Source: Lachnoclostridium sp. An76 (GTDB lineage: Bacteria; Bacillota; Clostridia; Lachnospirales; Lachnospiraceae). Taken from it: 64,000 bases of DNA. Made by a program: the position numbers and the translations under genes. The notes beneath the pieces are model-generated. The model was given only the letters and a program-made list of their open reading frames with translations. It did not search any database and was not told the DNA's origin. Below are positions 1 through 7,880 of this stretch, piece after piece. Location of the stretch: the NCBI RefSeq assembly GCF_002161355.1, contig NZ_NFHL01000005.1, positions 1 through 64,000 of the forward strand, given 5' to 3'. Numbering within the stretch: the stretch's first letter is position 1; each line of letters begins with the position of its first letter.

Positions 1-83
1 CTCTTCAAAGAAATTTTCAAGGGTTGTTGTCTATTGTTCAGTTATCAAGGTTCCTGTCGTTCTTTTCAAGCGACAGCCCGTAT

Positions 84-112
84 AGATTATCACAGCGCTT
101 TGCTTTTGTCAA
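84..112 (-). promoter_or_regulatory. Strong promoter P2 of a leftward stable-RNA (probably rRNA) operon
   Basis: On the minus strand TTGACA (107-112) and TAATCT (84-89) are separated by exactly 17 bp. Downstream, towards position 1, the transcript would carry CTTGATAACTGAAC and a TTCTTTGAAGAG stretch, which resemble the antitermination leader before 16S rRNA in Firmicutes. No rRNA gene lies inside the window, so the rRNA assignment is inferred from the leader and the promoter strength. Confidence 0.7.
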
Positions 113-256
113 GAACTTTTTTCATTCGCTTTCGACATTTTTTTCTTCTGCCTGCCATTTTTCAGATGACCTTCTGCCGTCTCCCGGTCGTTCCGCCTCC
201 GCGTCTCCGGTCAGCCGGCTTTCAGAAGTTTTCCTCCGTCATCAGCGACAGGTGCT

Positions 257-285
257 ATCTTATCACCATAGAAAGGAATTGTCAA
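257..285 (-). promoter_or_regulatory. Upstream tandem promoter P1 of the same leftward operon
   Basis: Minus strand TTGACA (280-285), 17-bp spacer, TAAGAT (257-262) with an extended TG just before the -10. Two near-consensus promoters about 170 bp apart and facing the same way are typical of rRNA operons. The rest of 1-480 shows no credible gene. Confidence 0.65.
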
Positions 286-488
286 CGTTTTTCTTGTTTT
301 TTATTTATTTCAGACAATTCACACATTTTAACGTTTCCGCTGCAAAAAACTGCGATCAGCGCTGTCCGATTATAGTTCACTCTGTATTTCTCAAAACCGC
401 CTCTCCGTTCTGCATATTCTTCTTTTTTCACACAACATTACGAATCCTGAATATGCCTCATCGAAGGAAAGATTCTATAATCTATTCC

Positions 489-526
489 AACATGACATAC
501 TGTTGTCATGTTTCGGGTGCTATAAT
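489..526 (+). promoter_or_regulatory. Promoter and palindromic operator of the WYL regulator gene
   Basis: A perfect inverted repeat (AACATGACA, 6-nt centre, TGTCATGTT; 489-512) sits just upstream of an extended -10 element TGCTATAAT (518-526), where it would cover the -35 region. The position suggests autoregulation by the downstream DNA-binding protein. That link is an inference. Confidence 0.6.
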
Positions 527-556
527 AATTGTAATACTTCAGACAAAGGAGCCGTT

Positions 557-1462
557 ATGAAGATCGACAGACTTATCGGTATTTTATCTTTACTATTACA
601 AAAGGAGACAGAAACGATTCCCTCACTGGCCAGGCAGTTCGAAGTCTCGCCCCGCACGATCAGCCGGGATATTGAAACCCTCTGCCGGGCAGGCATTCCC
701 ATTATGACACGGCAGGGAATGAACGGCGGTCTCTCTATTATGGAAGATTATAAGATTGACCGGACACTGCTGACGTCTGCTGAAATGCAGGATATTCTCG
801 CCGGACTTCGCAGTCTCGATAGTGTCAACGGAACGAACCGCTATTCTCAACTCATGGAAAAGCTTTCTGCCGGATCTTCTGATTTTATCTCAGGGGGCCA
901 TTCCCTGCTGATCGATCTGTCGTCCTGGTATAAAGATTCTCTTGCTCCTAAGATCGAGCAGATTCGAAATGCCATAGACAGTCACATGCTGATTGAATTT
1001 ACTTATTATTCGCCAAGCAGTGAAAGCCGCCGGACCATTGAGCCTTATTATCTTATCTTCCGCTGGTCCAGCTGGTATGTGTGGGGATGGTGCCTTGCCC
1101 GTCAGGATTTCCGCCTTTTTAAACTGAACCGAATGGACGGGCTTCACCTGCCCGGTCAGAATTTCCCAGGTCGCCCTGCTCCGGTTCCGAATCTGAAAAA
1201 TGAAAGGATTTTCCCGGGCGGCATCCGCGTAAAAGCTCTTTTCCAGCCAGAATGCAAATGGCGGCTCATCGAAGACTTCGGCAAAGGATGCTTTGAAGAA
1301 CAAAGTGACGGTACTCTTCTGTTTCATGCGGATTATACAGATGCGGACAATCTGATCTCCTGGATTCTGACATTCGGAGATAAAGTCCGGCTGCTGGAAC
1401 CGGAAGAGTTCCGTCTCAAGCTCAGAGATATAATTGCAGAAATGCAGAAAAACTATCAATAA
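557..1462 (+). CDS. YafY/YobV-type transcriptional regulator (HTH + WYL domain)
   Basis: A 301-residue DNA-binding protein. Residues about 1-60 form an HTH_11 helix-turn-helix (LARQFEVSPRTISRDIETL), and a WYL ligand-binding domain starts near residue 135, with TIEPYYLIFRWSSWYVWGWC as its core. I chose ATG 557 because AAAGGAG lies 5 nt upstream, although the frame is open from 503. Such proteins usually repress a small neighbouring operon in response to a nucleotide or other ligand. The TfoX-N and GyrI-like genes that follow on the same strand are the likely targets, and the palindrome at 489-512 is the likely site. Family identification is firm; the regulated pathway is unknown. Confidence 0.85.
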   Translation: MKIDRLIGILSLLLQKETETIPSLARQFEVSPRTISRDIETLCRAGIPIMTRQGMNGGLSIMEDYKIDRTLLTSAEMQDILAGLRSLDSVNGTNRYSQLMEKLSAGSSDFISGGHSLLIDLSSWYKDSLAPKIEQIRNAIDSHMLIEFTYYSPSSESRRTIEPYYLIFRWSSWYVWGWCLARQDFRLFKLNRMDGLHLPGQNFPGRPAPVPNLKNERIFPGGIRVKALFQPECKWRLIEDFGKGCFEEQSDGTLLFHADYTDADNLISWILTFGDKVRLLEPEEFRLKLRDIIAEMQKNYQ

Positions 1463-1508
1463 TCCGCTGCCAAATAATCATGTTATTCAAAAGTAGGAGG
1501 TAGAAAAA

Positions 1509-1874
1509 ATGTCAAGCAGCCAGGAATTCGTCCAATATGCAGCAGACCAGTGTTCCGGAGCAGGCAGAATCACATACCGAAAAATGTTCGGGGAATATGG
1601 AATGTACTGTGACGGCAAGATTTTCGCGCTGATCTGCGATGATCAGTTCTTTATCAAGATCACAGAAGCGGGAAGGCGCCTTGCCCCGGAACTATCTGAA
1701 GTTCCTCCCTATGATGGCGCAAGAGCATACTTTCTTATCGAAGAACTGGATGACCGGGATTTTTTAACAGAATTCATTACTGAAACCTGCAGTGAACTGC
1801 CTATGCCAAAACCGAAAAGCAAAAAGAAGCGAAACAGTGCCGCCCAGAAAAGGAGGTCTCCAAATGACATTTGA
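1509..1874 (+). CDS. TfoX/Sxy N-terminal domain protein
   Basis: A 121-residue protein matching the TfoX N-terminal domain alone (YRKMFGEYGMYCDGKIFALICDDQFFIKI, given here only as the family hallmark around residues 23-52). It lacks the C-terminal helix-hairpin domain of competence regulator Sxy, so it is one of the stand-alone small forms common in Firmicutes. The tail is lysine-rich and low in complexity. It has a good site (AGGAGG, 1496-1501) before ATG 1509, and its end overlaps the next gene by 11 bp, which suggests translational coupling. Its biochemical role is unknown. Confidence 0.8.
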   Translation: MSSSQEFVQYAADQCSGAGRITYRKMFGEYGMYCDGKIFALICDDQFFIKITEAGRRLAPELSEVPPYDGARAYFLIEELDDRDFLTEFITETCSELPMPKPKSKKKRNSAAQKRRSPNDI

Positions 1875-2496
1875 TTATAAGAAAGGATATAAAGAGTTCT
1901 ATCTTCCGCCCAAAGTCCCCGGCATCGCGGAAATACCGACGATGAATTATGTCGCCGTGCGCGGAAAGGGAAACCCAAACGATCCGGATAGGGAATATAA
2001 AAGAGCTATGAGCCTGCTCTATGGAATCTCTTTTACAATCAAAATGAGTTATAAAGGAAGCCACAGGATCGAAGGATATTTCCCTTATGTAGTCCCGCCT
2101 CTGGAAGGGCTGTGGTGGCAGGACGGCATTTCCGGGATCGACTACGCTCACAAGGACAGCTTCCAGTGGATCTCCATGATCCGCCTCCCAGAATTTGTAA
2201 CAAAAGAAGAATTTGACTGGGCGGTGCGCGAAGCTGAGACGAAAAAACAGACAGACTTTTCCCGCGCTGAGTTTTTTACTTATAATGAAGGACTCTGCGT
2301 TCAGTGCATGCACATCGGAAGTTACGACGATGAGCCCGCCACGCTCCGGAAGATGGAAGCCTTTCTCTCTGAAAACGGATACCAGCCGGATTTCTCCGGA
2401 GAACGCCTGCACCACGAGATCTACCTGAGCGATCCCAGACGGACAGCGCCGGAAAGACTTAAAACTGTAATACGGCAGCCCATAAAGCGGATATAG
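1864..2496 (+). CDS. GyrI-like small-molecule-binding domain protein
   Basis: A 210-residue stand-alone GyrI-like protein of the SHS2-fold superfamily also found as the ligand-binding half of AraC/MerR regulators. Family hallmarks are the N-terminal MNYVAVRGKGNPND, the central WWQDGISGIDY and the C-terminal HHEIYLSDPRRTAPERLKT. It has no DNA-binding domain. The chosen ATG 1864 has AAAGGAGG 7 nt upstream; the frame is open earlier, but those starts lie inside TfoX-N. The three genes at 557-2496 form a probable unit in which a WYL regulator controls a sensor or resistance-type pair. The function is inferred only from the fold. Confidence 0.8.
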   Translation: MTFDYKKGYKEFYLPPKVPGIAEIPTMNYVAVRGKGNPNDPDREYKRAMSLLYGISFTIKMSYKGSHRIEGYFPYVVPPLEGLWWQDGISGIDYAHKDSFQWISMIRLPEFVTKEEFDWAVREAETKKQTDFSRAEFFTYNEGLCVQCMHIGSYDDEPATLRKMEAFLSENGYQPDFSGERLHHEIYLSDPRRTAPERLKTVIRQPIKRI

Positions 2497-2574
2497 GTAT
2501 ATAACGGCCGTCTTTAATTACGTATGAACAATAACGTAAACAGAGCGCACCTATTATAGTACACGTAATTTCTA

Positions 2575-2602
2575 TTGCATATTTTCTCTGGTCCTGTAAA
2601 AT
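2575..2602 (+). promoter_or_regulatory. Probable promoter of the acetyltransferase gene
   Basis: TTGCAT (2575-2580), 16-bp spacer, TAAAAT (2597-2602) preceded by TG. It lies about 50 bp before the start at 2651. Confidence 0.4.
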
Positions 2603-2650
2603 AGAGGGCATAAAAGAGACTGTATTAATAGGAAAGTGAGGATTAATAAA

Positions 2651-2923
2651 ATGGATTTTAAACATAATGAAAACCAGATTGCTTTATACTCTGACACCGG
2701 GGACCTGCTGGCTGAGATCACGTTTCCCTATGTAGACGAAAACACTGTGGATGTAAATCATACTTTTGTGGATGCTTCCCTCAGAGGACAGGGGATTGCA
2801 GGAAAGCTGATGCAGGAACTTGTGGAAGAGCTGGAAAAGCGGGGGCTTAAGGCTGTGCCGACCTGCTCGTATGCTCAGGGGTGGTTTGAGAAACATGGGG
2901 AGTATGGGCATCTGGTAAAATAA
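2651..2923 (+). CDS. Small GNAT-like N-acetyltransferase (YjdJ type)
   Basis: A 90-residue protein of the short GCN5-related family. The acetyl-CoA loop is visible as SLRGQGIAGKLMQELVEE near residues 47-64, followed by a C-terminal SYAQGWFEKHGEY. Proteins this small keep the CoA-binding core but lack the N-terminal substrate half of full GNATs; their substrate is not known. I prefer ATG 2651, with GTGAGGA 8 nt upstream, over an in-frame GTG at 2636. A strong hairpin follows the gene, so it is probably monocistronic. Confidence 0.8.
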   Translation: MDFKHNENQIALYSDTGDLLAEITFPYVDENTVDVNHTFVDASLRGQGIAGKLMQELVEELEKRGLKAVPTCSYAQGWFEKHGEYGHLVK

Positions 2924-2958
2924 GCCCCCTGTACAAACAACAAAATAGCCAAAAACAT

Positions 2959-2999
2959 TTACGGGAAATGCCGCAATACTTTTCAGGCATTTCCCGTAA
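2959..2999. terminator. Perfect 14-bp hairpin after the acetyltransferase gene
   Basis: TTACGGGAAATGCC (2959-2972) pairs with GGCATTTCCCGTAA (2986-2999) around a 13-nt loop. The T-run on the plus strand is weak, so termination is likely but not certain. Confidence 0.55.
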
Positions 3000-3013
3000 T
3001 TTAGGATAAGCAT

Positions 3014-3043
3014 TAGACAGATTTTATTTATATGATCTATAAT
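3014..3043 (+). promoter_or_regulatory. Promoter of the carboxymuconolactone decarboxylase-like gene
   Basis: TAGACA (3014-3019), 18-bp spacer, consensus TATAAT (3038-3043), about 45 bp before the start codon. Confidence 0.5.
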
Positions 3044-3087
3044 TCAAAGTAGAATTACAAAGTCAAACTCATAAGGAGGCTTTTATA

Positions 3088-3777
3088 ATGAAAAATTATT
3101 ATGACACTGATCCGGAATTCATGGAGCGCTTTGAACATTTTGCTTTCGACGAGGTCGTCAATGAAGAAGGACAGCAGCTTGACGATGTAACCCGCCATAT
3201 GGCGATCGTTGCCACTCTCCTCGGATGCCAGGGAATTGATGAATTCCGCATAGAACTGCCCCGCGCGCTGGACGCAGGGCTGACTCCTGTCATGGTAAAG
3301 GAGATCGTGTATCAGGCGGTTGACTATCTCGGGATCGGGCGCGTGCTTCCGTTCCTCGATGCCACAAACGAGATCCTCTTATCCCGCGGGGTAGAACTTC
3401 CGCTGGAAGGCCAGGCAACAACTACCATGGAGGACCGCCTCGAAAAAGGAATCCAGGCACAGGCTGACATCTTCGGCGAGCAGATGAACGAGGCGTGGAA
3501 AGCCGGGCATATCAACCGCTGGCTTGCCGCCAACTGTTTCGGAGACTATTATACCCGCACGGGTCTGGACTTAAGGCAGCGCGAAATGATCACTTTCTGT
3601 TTCCTCGCCGCTCAGGGCGGATGCGAGCCGCAGCTTATAGGCCATGCCCAGGGAAATATGAATATGGGAAATGACAAAGATTTCCTCATCAAGGTCGTAT
3701 CCCAGTGCCTGCCTTACATCGGATATCCAAGAAGCCTGAATGCGATTAACTGTATCAATAAAGCGGCCGAGCAATAA
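3088..3777 (+). CDS. Carboxymuconolactone decarboxylase (AhpD-like) family protein
   Basis: A 229-residue protein made of two AhpD/CMD-type helical repeats, one at about residues 30-100 (RHMAIVATLLGCQGIDEFRI) and one at about 130-215 (REMITFCFLAAQGGCEPQLIGH). The family ranges from aromatic-ring decarboxylases to thiol peroxidase partners. The second repeat has a single cysteine before the histidine (GGCEPQLIGH) rather than the AhpD CxxC pair, so a disulfide-reductase role is unlikely. The start is supported by AAGGAGG at 3073-3079. No pathway genes flank it, and its substrate cannot be read from the sequence. Confidence 0.8.
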   Translation: MKNYYDTDPEFMERFEHFAFDEVVNEEGQQLDDVTRHMAIVATLLGCQGIDEFRIELPRALDAGLTPVMVKEIVYQAVDYLGIGRVLPFLDATNEILLSRGVELPLEGQATTTMEDRLEKGIQAQADIFGEQMNEAWKAGHINRWLAANCFGDYYTRTGLDLRQREMITFCFLAAQGGCEPQLIGHAQGNMNMGNDKDFLIKVVSQCLPYIGYPRSLNAINCINKAAEQ

Positions 3778-3820
3778 TTATCAATAAAAATCAGCTGTGC
3801 TTTATATCCAAAACTAAAAC

Positions 3821-3861
3821 TGCGGGAGGGACCCACTATCATACAGTTTCTTCCTCCCGCA
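3821..3861. terminator. Inverted repeat between convergent genes
   Basis: TGCGGGAGG (3821-3829) pairs with CCTCCCGCA (3853-3861) across a 23-nt loop. It lies between the ends of the CMD gene (plus) and the SIR2-STAND gene (minus) and could serve both. The loop is long and T-runs are poor. Confidence 0.4.
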
Positions 3862-3883
3862 GCATCCATTTGCAGTTCACCCT

Positions 3884-6800
3884 TTAATCCATATCCAATT
3901 TTTCTTTTACATATTCTTTTACTTCCTCATAAGGAACCCTGTCAATATTATCCAGAATCAGTTGTTTAACTTTCTCAGCTTGTGATTCTGCGCCTTCCTT
4001 CTTATAGCATTCATACAACTCTGCTATTGAATATAGATATCCCACAAGAGCTTTCTCCTTCTCATACAATCCAACTGCCATTACATACTGCTCGATCGCA
4101 GCTTTAATTCTCCCCTGGCTCTTCAGAAGATCTCCTTGCGATTTCAGCGTATTTGCAAGCCCCAGATCTGCCTTCTCCTTTTTATAGAGTTCCTCCGCTT
4201 CTGCATACTTCTCTTCCGCCTCTTTTACTCTCCCTAGACGACTCAGAAGATCTCCTTGCGATTGCAGCGTATTTGCAAGACCCAGATCGTCCTTCTCCTT
4301 TTTATATAGTTCCTCCGCTCCTGTATACTTCTCTTCTGCCTCTTTTACTCTCCCTAGACGACTCAGAAGATCTCCTTGCGATTGCAGCGTATTTGCAAGC
4401 CCCAGATCTGCCTTCTCCTTTTTATAGAGTTCCTCCGCTTCTGCATACTTCTCTTCCGCCTCTTTTACTCTCCCTAGACGACTCAGAAGATCTCCTTGCG
4501 ATTGCAGCGTATTTGCAAGACCCAGATCGTCCTTCTCCTTTTTATATAGTTCCTCCGCTCCTGTATACTTCTCTTCTGCCTCTTTTACTCTCCCTAGACG
4601 ACTCAGAAGATCTCCTTGCGATTGCAGCGTATTTGCAAGCCCCAGATCTGCCTTCTCCTTTTTATAGAGTTCCTCCGCTTCTGCATACTTCTCTTCCGCC
4701 TCTTTTACTCTCCCTAGACGACTCAGAAGATCTCCTTGCGATTGCAGCGTATTTGCAAGACCCAGATCGTCCTTCTCCTTTTTATATAGTTCCTCCGCTC
4801 CTGTATACTTCTCTTCTGCCTCTTTTACTCTCCCTAGACGACTCAGAAGATCTCCTTGCGATTGCAGCGTATTTGCAAGCCCCAGATCTGCCTTCTCCTT
4901 TTTATAGAGTTCCTCCGCTTCTGCATACTTCTCTTCCGCCTCTTTTACTCTCCCTAGACGACTCAGAAGATCTCCTTGCGATTGCAGCGTATTTGCAAGA
5001 CCCAGATCGTCCTTCTCCTTTTTATATAGTTCCTCCGCTCCTGTATACTTCTCTTCTGCCTCTTTTACTCTCCCTAGACGACTCAGAAGATCTCCTTGCG
5101 ATTGCAGCGTATTTGCAAGCCCCAGATCTGCCTTCTCCTTTTTATAGAGTTCCTCCGCTCCTGCATACTTCTCTTCCGCCTCTTTTACTCTCCCTAGACG
5201 ACTCAGAAGATCTCCTTGCGATTTCAGCGTATTTGCAAGACCCAGATCGTCCTTCTCCTTTTTATAGAGTTCCTCCGCTCCCGCATACTTCTCTTCCGCC
5301 TCTTTTACTCTCCCTAGACGCCTCAGAAGATCTCCACTTATCTTATGAAGCAGGGCCAAAATACCTGCCTTATCGTTTTCGTGCCCGCTATAAAAACGCA
5401 GCATTTTCTCCATAATATCTATTCTATATAAATAATTACGGTAATAATTTCTTCCATTTCTCACAATCTCATCTAAATACTGTGTAAGACCACTCGCTTC
5501 TCCCTGCGATATTATCAAAGTAATTATGTGAGAAATCTGCGGCATCATTTCTACTATTATTTGATGAGCCCTCAGCCGCTCTTCTGATTTTCGATTCTCA
5601 GCTGTTTCCAGCAAGCCATTGATACACTCTGCCCATTTAACAAGACATTCCCTGTGTATTGGGTTTTCCTCGGGAACAAATTTCCTAAATTGCTTTTTCA
5701 AAGGCAGCAACATGGAAACCCTCGTTCTGTCTTGAGAAATATTAATCAGATTGGCATCTATAAGCGCACTGACTCCCTCCCTCCATTTTTCTTCTTCAAA
5801 ATCTCCGCGAAGCCTTTCGAAAACTGACACTGGAATCTCTTTCACACTGTAATACAAAAGCCCCCAGATCAATACTGCTCCTTCATTCTCCTTCACGGAT
5901 TCCCAAGATACTCTCAGGGCAATTTCAAGACTCTTGTGTCTGTTTTCGGCAATTGCTGATTCTTGTACCGCCTGATCCCATCGCGCCAGCACATCTTTTA
6001 TCCCGATTTCTCTCTTGGCCTGTGTCGCCGTGAGGACGATTGCAAGCGGATGCCCCTCTAACTGAAGAATCAGCTGGCGGAAATCTTCTGCTTCTGCGGG
6101 TGTGATTCCCCGGTCTAAAATAGAGCAAAACAGCCTGACACTATCAAGATTGCAGAATTCGTCCCCTGAAATCCTTTCCGCATTTAAATTTCCTTTATCC
6201 AGAGGCCGAAGATGTATTTCCCGGTCATTTAATACAGACGGAGCTGTTTCACGGGTCGACACTAAGATCCTGAATCCGACTATTCCAACGCTTCTCATCC
6301 ACTTCAGCAGTATTGTCTTCTCTTCTTCATTTTTTGTTACCCCGTACCAGATATCTTCCCAATTATCAAAATAAAGAATCCGAACAGCATCGCTCTCTGC
6401 CGAAAATACATCAGACATAGCTTTCAATTGGTCTGTCAGATACTCAGGATATTTTTCAGCCGGCAGATCATCCGGGAGATCCGCTCCCACTGACCTTGCC
6501 ACTGTATCCCAGAAATCTGCCAGCGTTTTCACTCCGGTAATATCAATAAAGGGCATCCAGCTTTTGCCCGGATAAGACCTTTTTATTCTATGATATACTT
6601 CTTTGCACGTCTCCGTTTTTCCAATTCCTGGAGCTCCCTCAACCCAGACGCAGCAGGGCTGATTTTCTGTAAGGGCTGTAACGATTTTGCTGACCTCTTC
6701 ATCTCTTCCAAGGAGTTTATGAAGGGCAAAGTAATTGCCGCTGGCTTCCGGCAGAATGCCGCTGCTGGGCCCATTGCCGTTTCCTCCGCCGCTCATATCC

Positions 6801-7756
6801 TCCATCAACTGAGAGAAAAAAGCTTCCAGCGCTTCGGTATGCTTTCCGTGGGGATACCAGATCGGCTGGATGTTCATTTTTCCTGTTATCTGCTGAATCC
6901 GCTTTCTCAGCCCTTCCCCGAGCCTGCCTTCCTTCCCGCCGCCTTCTCTTAACAAAGGATGGAGCCAATCTTCTTTATTTTCTGTATCTGCCGGCAGTTC
7001 CAGGAAAGCAAACTGCTGAATATTGTCTGCGCATTTCTTTATTACAGAGCATGTGCGGTCAGCCTCCAGGCTGCAGCCCAGAAAAAGAAGGGGATTTCTC
7101 TGAAGGATCTTCTGTAAGAACCTGGGCATGGGGAGTTCAAAATCAGGCTCTTGAGGATTCTCTCCATACGCACGGTCATATGCCTCCCGCGTCAGGACCA
7201 GGTGCTTCGAATCATTTATATCTCCATGCATTTTCACCAGCAACGGGGTGTTCTGATGCAATGCCCTTTCTATTTTGTCGCTTTGAAAATCATCAGATGG
7301 GTTCACCGTATCAGGTAGTGTCATTCCTTCTGCCTGATACAAATATTCTATCACGCGGTCAAAATTTGTCGTAACAACAGGTCCGCGGAACAGCCTTGGA
7401 ATTTTTCTCAGATATTCCGGCATTTCCAATGCTTTTTCTTCTATCTTTGATTCGCTGAAAGACTTTTCCAGCAGCCGCATAAATTTATTGTGAGTTACTT
7501 CTTCTTCCAGGCATGAGGCTGCTTCTTCATATTGATTTTCTGCCAGCAGTTTATCAACCTGATCCTCGATCCCATAAGCCTTTGCATGCTTTTTCAGTAG
7601 TGCGCCCCAAAGCGGATAAACCCAGCAGGACAGACCCGCGCCTATAACAGGGGTAACATTCTGCTTTTTCATCATCTCCAGCAATTGATCATATACAACT
7701 CGATTATTGTCCTCGTCACTTAAATAATAACAGTCCATAAGCTCCTGAAACTTCAT
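3884..7756 (-). CDS. SIR2-STAND-TPR protein, predicted antiphage NAD-depleting sensor
   Basis: A roughly 1290-residue protein in three parts. The N-terminus is a SIR2-like domain (IGAGLS about 38-43, TTNFD about 129-133, HGD about 177-179) expected to hydrolyse NAD. Next comes a STAND/NB-ARC ATPase (Walker A GAPGIGKTE about 374-382, Walker B RILYFDNWED, GHPLAIVL). The C-terminus has about ten nearly identical 40-residue TPR repeats and one divergent repeat. This is the layout of SIR2-STAND defence proteins, in which the repeats recognise a phage product and the effector kills the infected cell; the function here is inferred. Start 7756 has GAGGATGAG upstream; ATG 7777 and TTG 7804 are alternatives. 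It stands alone next to an IS element. Confidence 0.8.
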   Translation of the reverse strand: MKFQELMDCYYLSDEDNNRVVYDQLLEMMKKQNVTPVIGAGLSCWVYPLWGALLKKHAKAYGIEDQVDKLLAENQYEEAASCLEEEVTHNKFMRLLEKSFSESKIEEKALEMPEYLRKIPRLFRGPVVTTNFDRVIEYLYQAEGMTLPDTVNPSDDFQSDKIERALHQNTPLLVKMHGDINDSKHLVLTREAYDRAYGENPQEPDFELPMPRFLQKILQRNPLLFLGCSLEADRTCSVIKKCADNIQQFAFLELPADTENKEDWLHPLLREGGGKEGRLGEGLRKRIQQITGKMNIQPIWYPHGKHTEALEAFFSQLMEDMSGGGNGNGPSSGILPEASGNYFALHKLLGRDEEVSKIVTALTENQPCCVWVEGAPGIGKTETCKEVYHRIKRSYPGKSWMPFIDITGVKTLADFWDTVARSVGADLPDDLPAEKYPEYLTDQLKAMSDVFSAESDAVRILYFDNWEDIWYGVTKNEEEKTILLKWMRSVGIVGFRILVSTRETAPSVLNDREIHLRPLDKGNLNAERISGDEFCNLDSVRLFCSILDRGITPAEAEDFRQLILQLEGHPLAIVLTATQAKREIGIKDVLARWDQAVQESAIAENRHKSLEIALRVSWESVKENEGAVLIWGLLYYSVKEIPVSVFERLRGDFEEEKWREGVSALIDANLINISQDRTRVSMLLPLKKQFRKFVPEENPIHRECLVKWAECINGLLETAENRKSEERLRAHQIIVEMMPQISHIITLIISQGEASGLTQYLDEIVRNGRNYYRNYLYRIDIMEKMLRFYSGHENDKAGILALLHKISGDLLRRLGRVKEAEEKYAGAEELYKKEKDDLGLANTLKSQGDLLSRLGRVKEAEEKYAGAEELYKKEKADLGLANTLQSQGDLLSRLGRVKEAEEKYTGAEELYKKEKDDLGLANTLQSQGDLLSRLGRVKEAEEKYAEAEELYKKEKADLGLANTLQSQGDLLSRLGRVKEAEEKYTGAEELYKKEKDDLGLANTLQSQGDLLSRLGRVKEAEEKYAEAEELYKKEKADLGLANTLQSQGDLLSRLGRVKEAEEKYTGAEELYKKEKDDLGLANTLQSQGDLLSRLGRVKEAEEKYAEAEELYKKEKADLGLANTLQSQGDLLSRLGRVKEAEEKYTGAEELYKKEKDDLGLANTLQSQGDLLSRLGRVKEAEEKYAEAEELYKKEKADLGLANTLKSQGDLLKSQGRIKAAIEQYVMAVGLYEKEKALVGYLYSIAELYECYKKEGAESQAEKVKQLILDNIDRVPYEEVKEYVKEKLDMD
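4141..5330 (-). repeat. Tandem coding repeat: 120-bp TPR units grouped in 240-bp super-units
   Basis: The DNA repeats with a 120-bp period throughout. Units alternate between two versions (YTGAEE..KDD and YAEAEE..KAD), giving a 240-bp super-unit. Copies 4201-4440, 4441-4680 and 4681-4920 are identical base for base, and 4921-5160 differs only at 5160. Flanking units are slightly diverged. Synonymous sites do not vary, so the array was expanded or homogenised recently. Confidence 0.95.
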
Positions 7757-7817
7757 TTTCTCATCCTCGGTAAACATTTGTTTTTTCTTTTGTAATACAC
7801 GCAAAATATCTGATCAA

Positions 7818-7846
7818 ATTATACTACTCGGGATAATATTTGACAA
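7818..7846 (-). promoter_or_regulatory. Promoter of the SIR2-STAND gene
   Basis: Minus strand TTGTCA (7841-7846), 17-bp spacer, consensus TATAAT (7818-7823). The start codon at 7756 would give a leader of about 55 nt. Confidence 0.65.
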
Positions 7847-7880
7847 TTTGATTCTAAGGAACGAGTGTTCACGCCGGGCG

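Noticed and set aside
24..560. Plus-strand frame of 178 codons at the left edge
   Set aside because: Covers two minus-strand promoters and the regulator's operator; composition is not coding-like.
4141..5330. Tandem repeats considered as a CRISPR array
   Set aside because: Period is 120/240 bp with no unique spacers, and the repeats are in frame inside a protein gene.
4153..5415. Long plus-strand open frame of 420 codons opposite the TPR repeats
   Set aside because: It is open only because the 120-bp period is a multiple of three and the repeat has no stop in this frame; it consists of a proline/leucine-rich antisense of the TPR units with no ribosome site.
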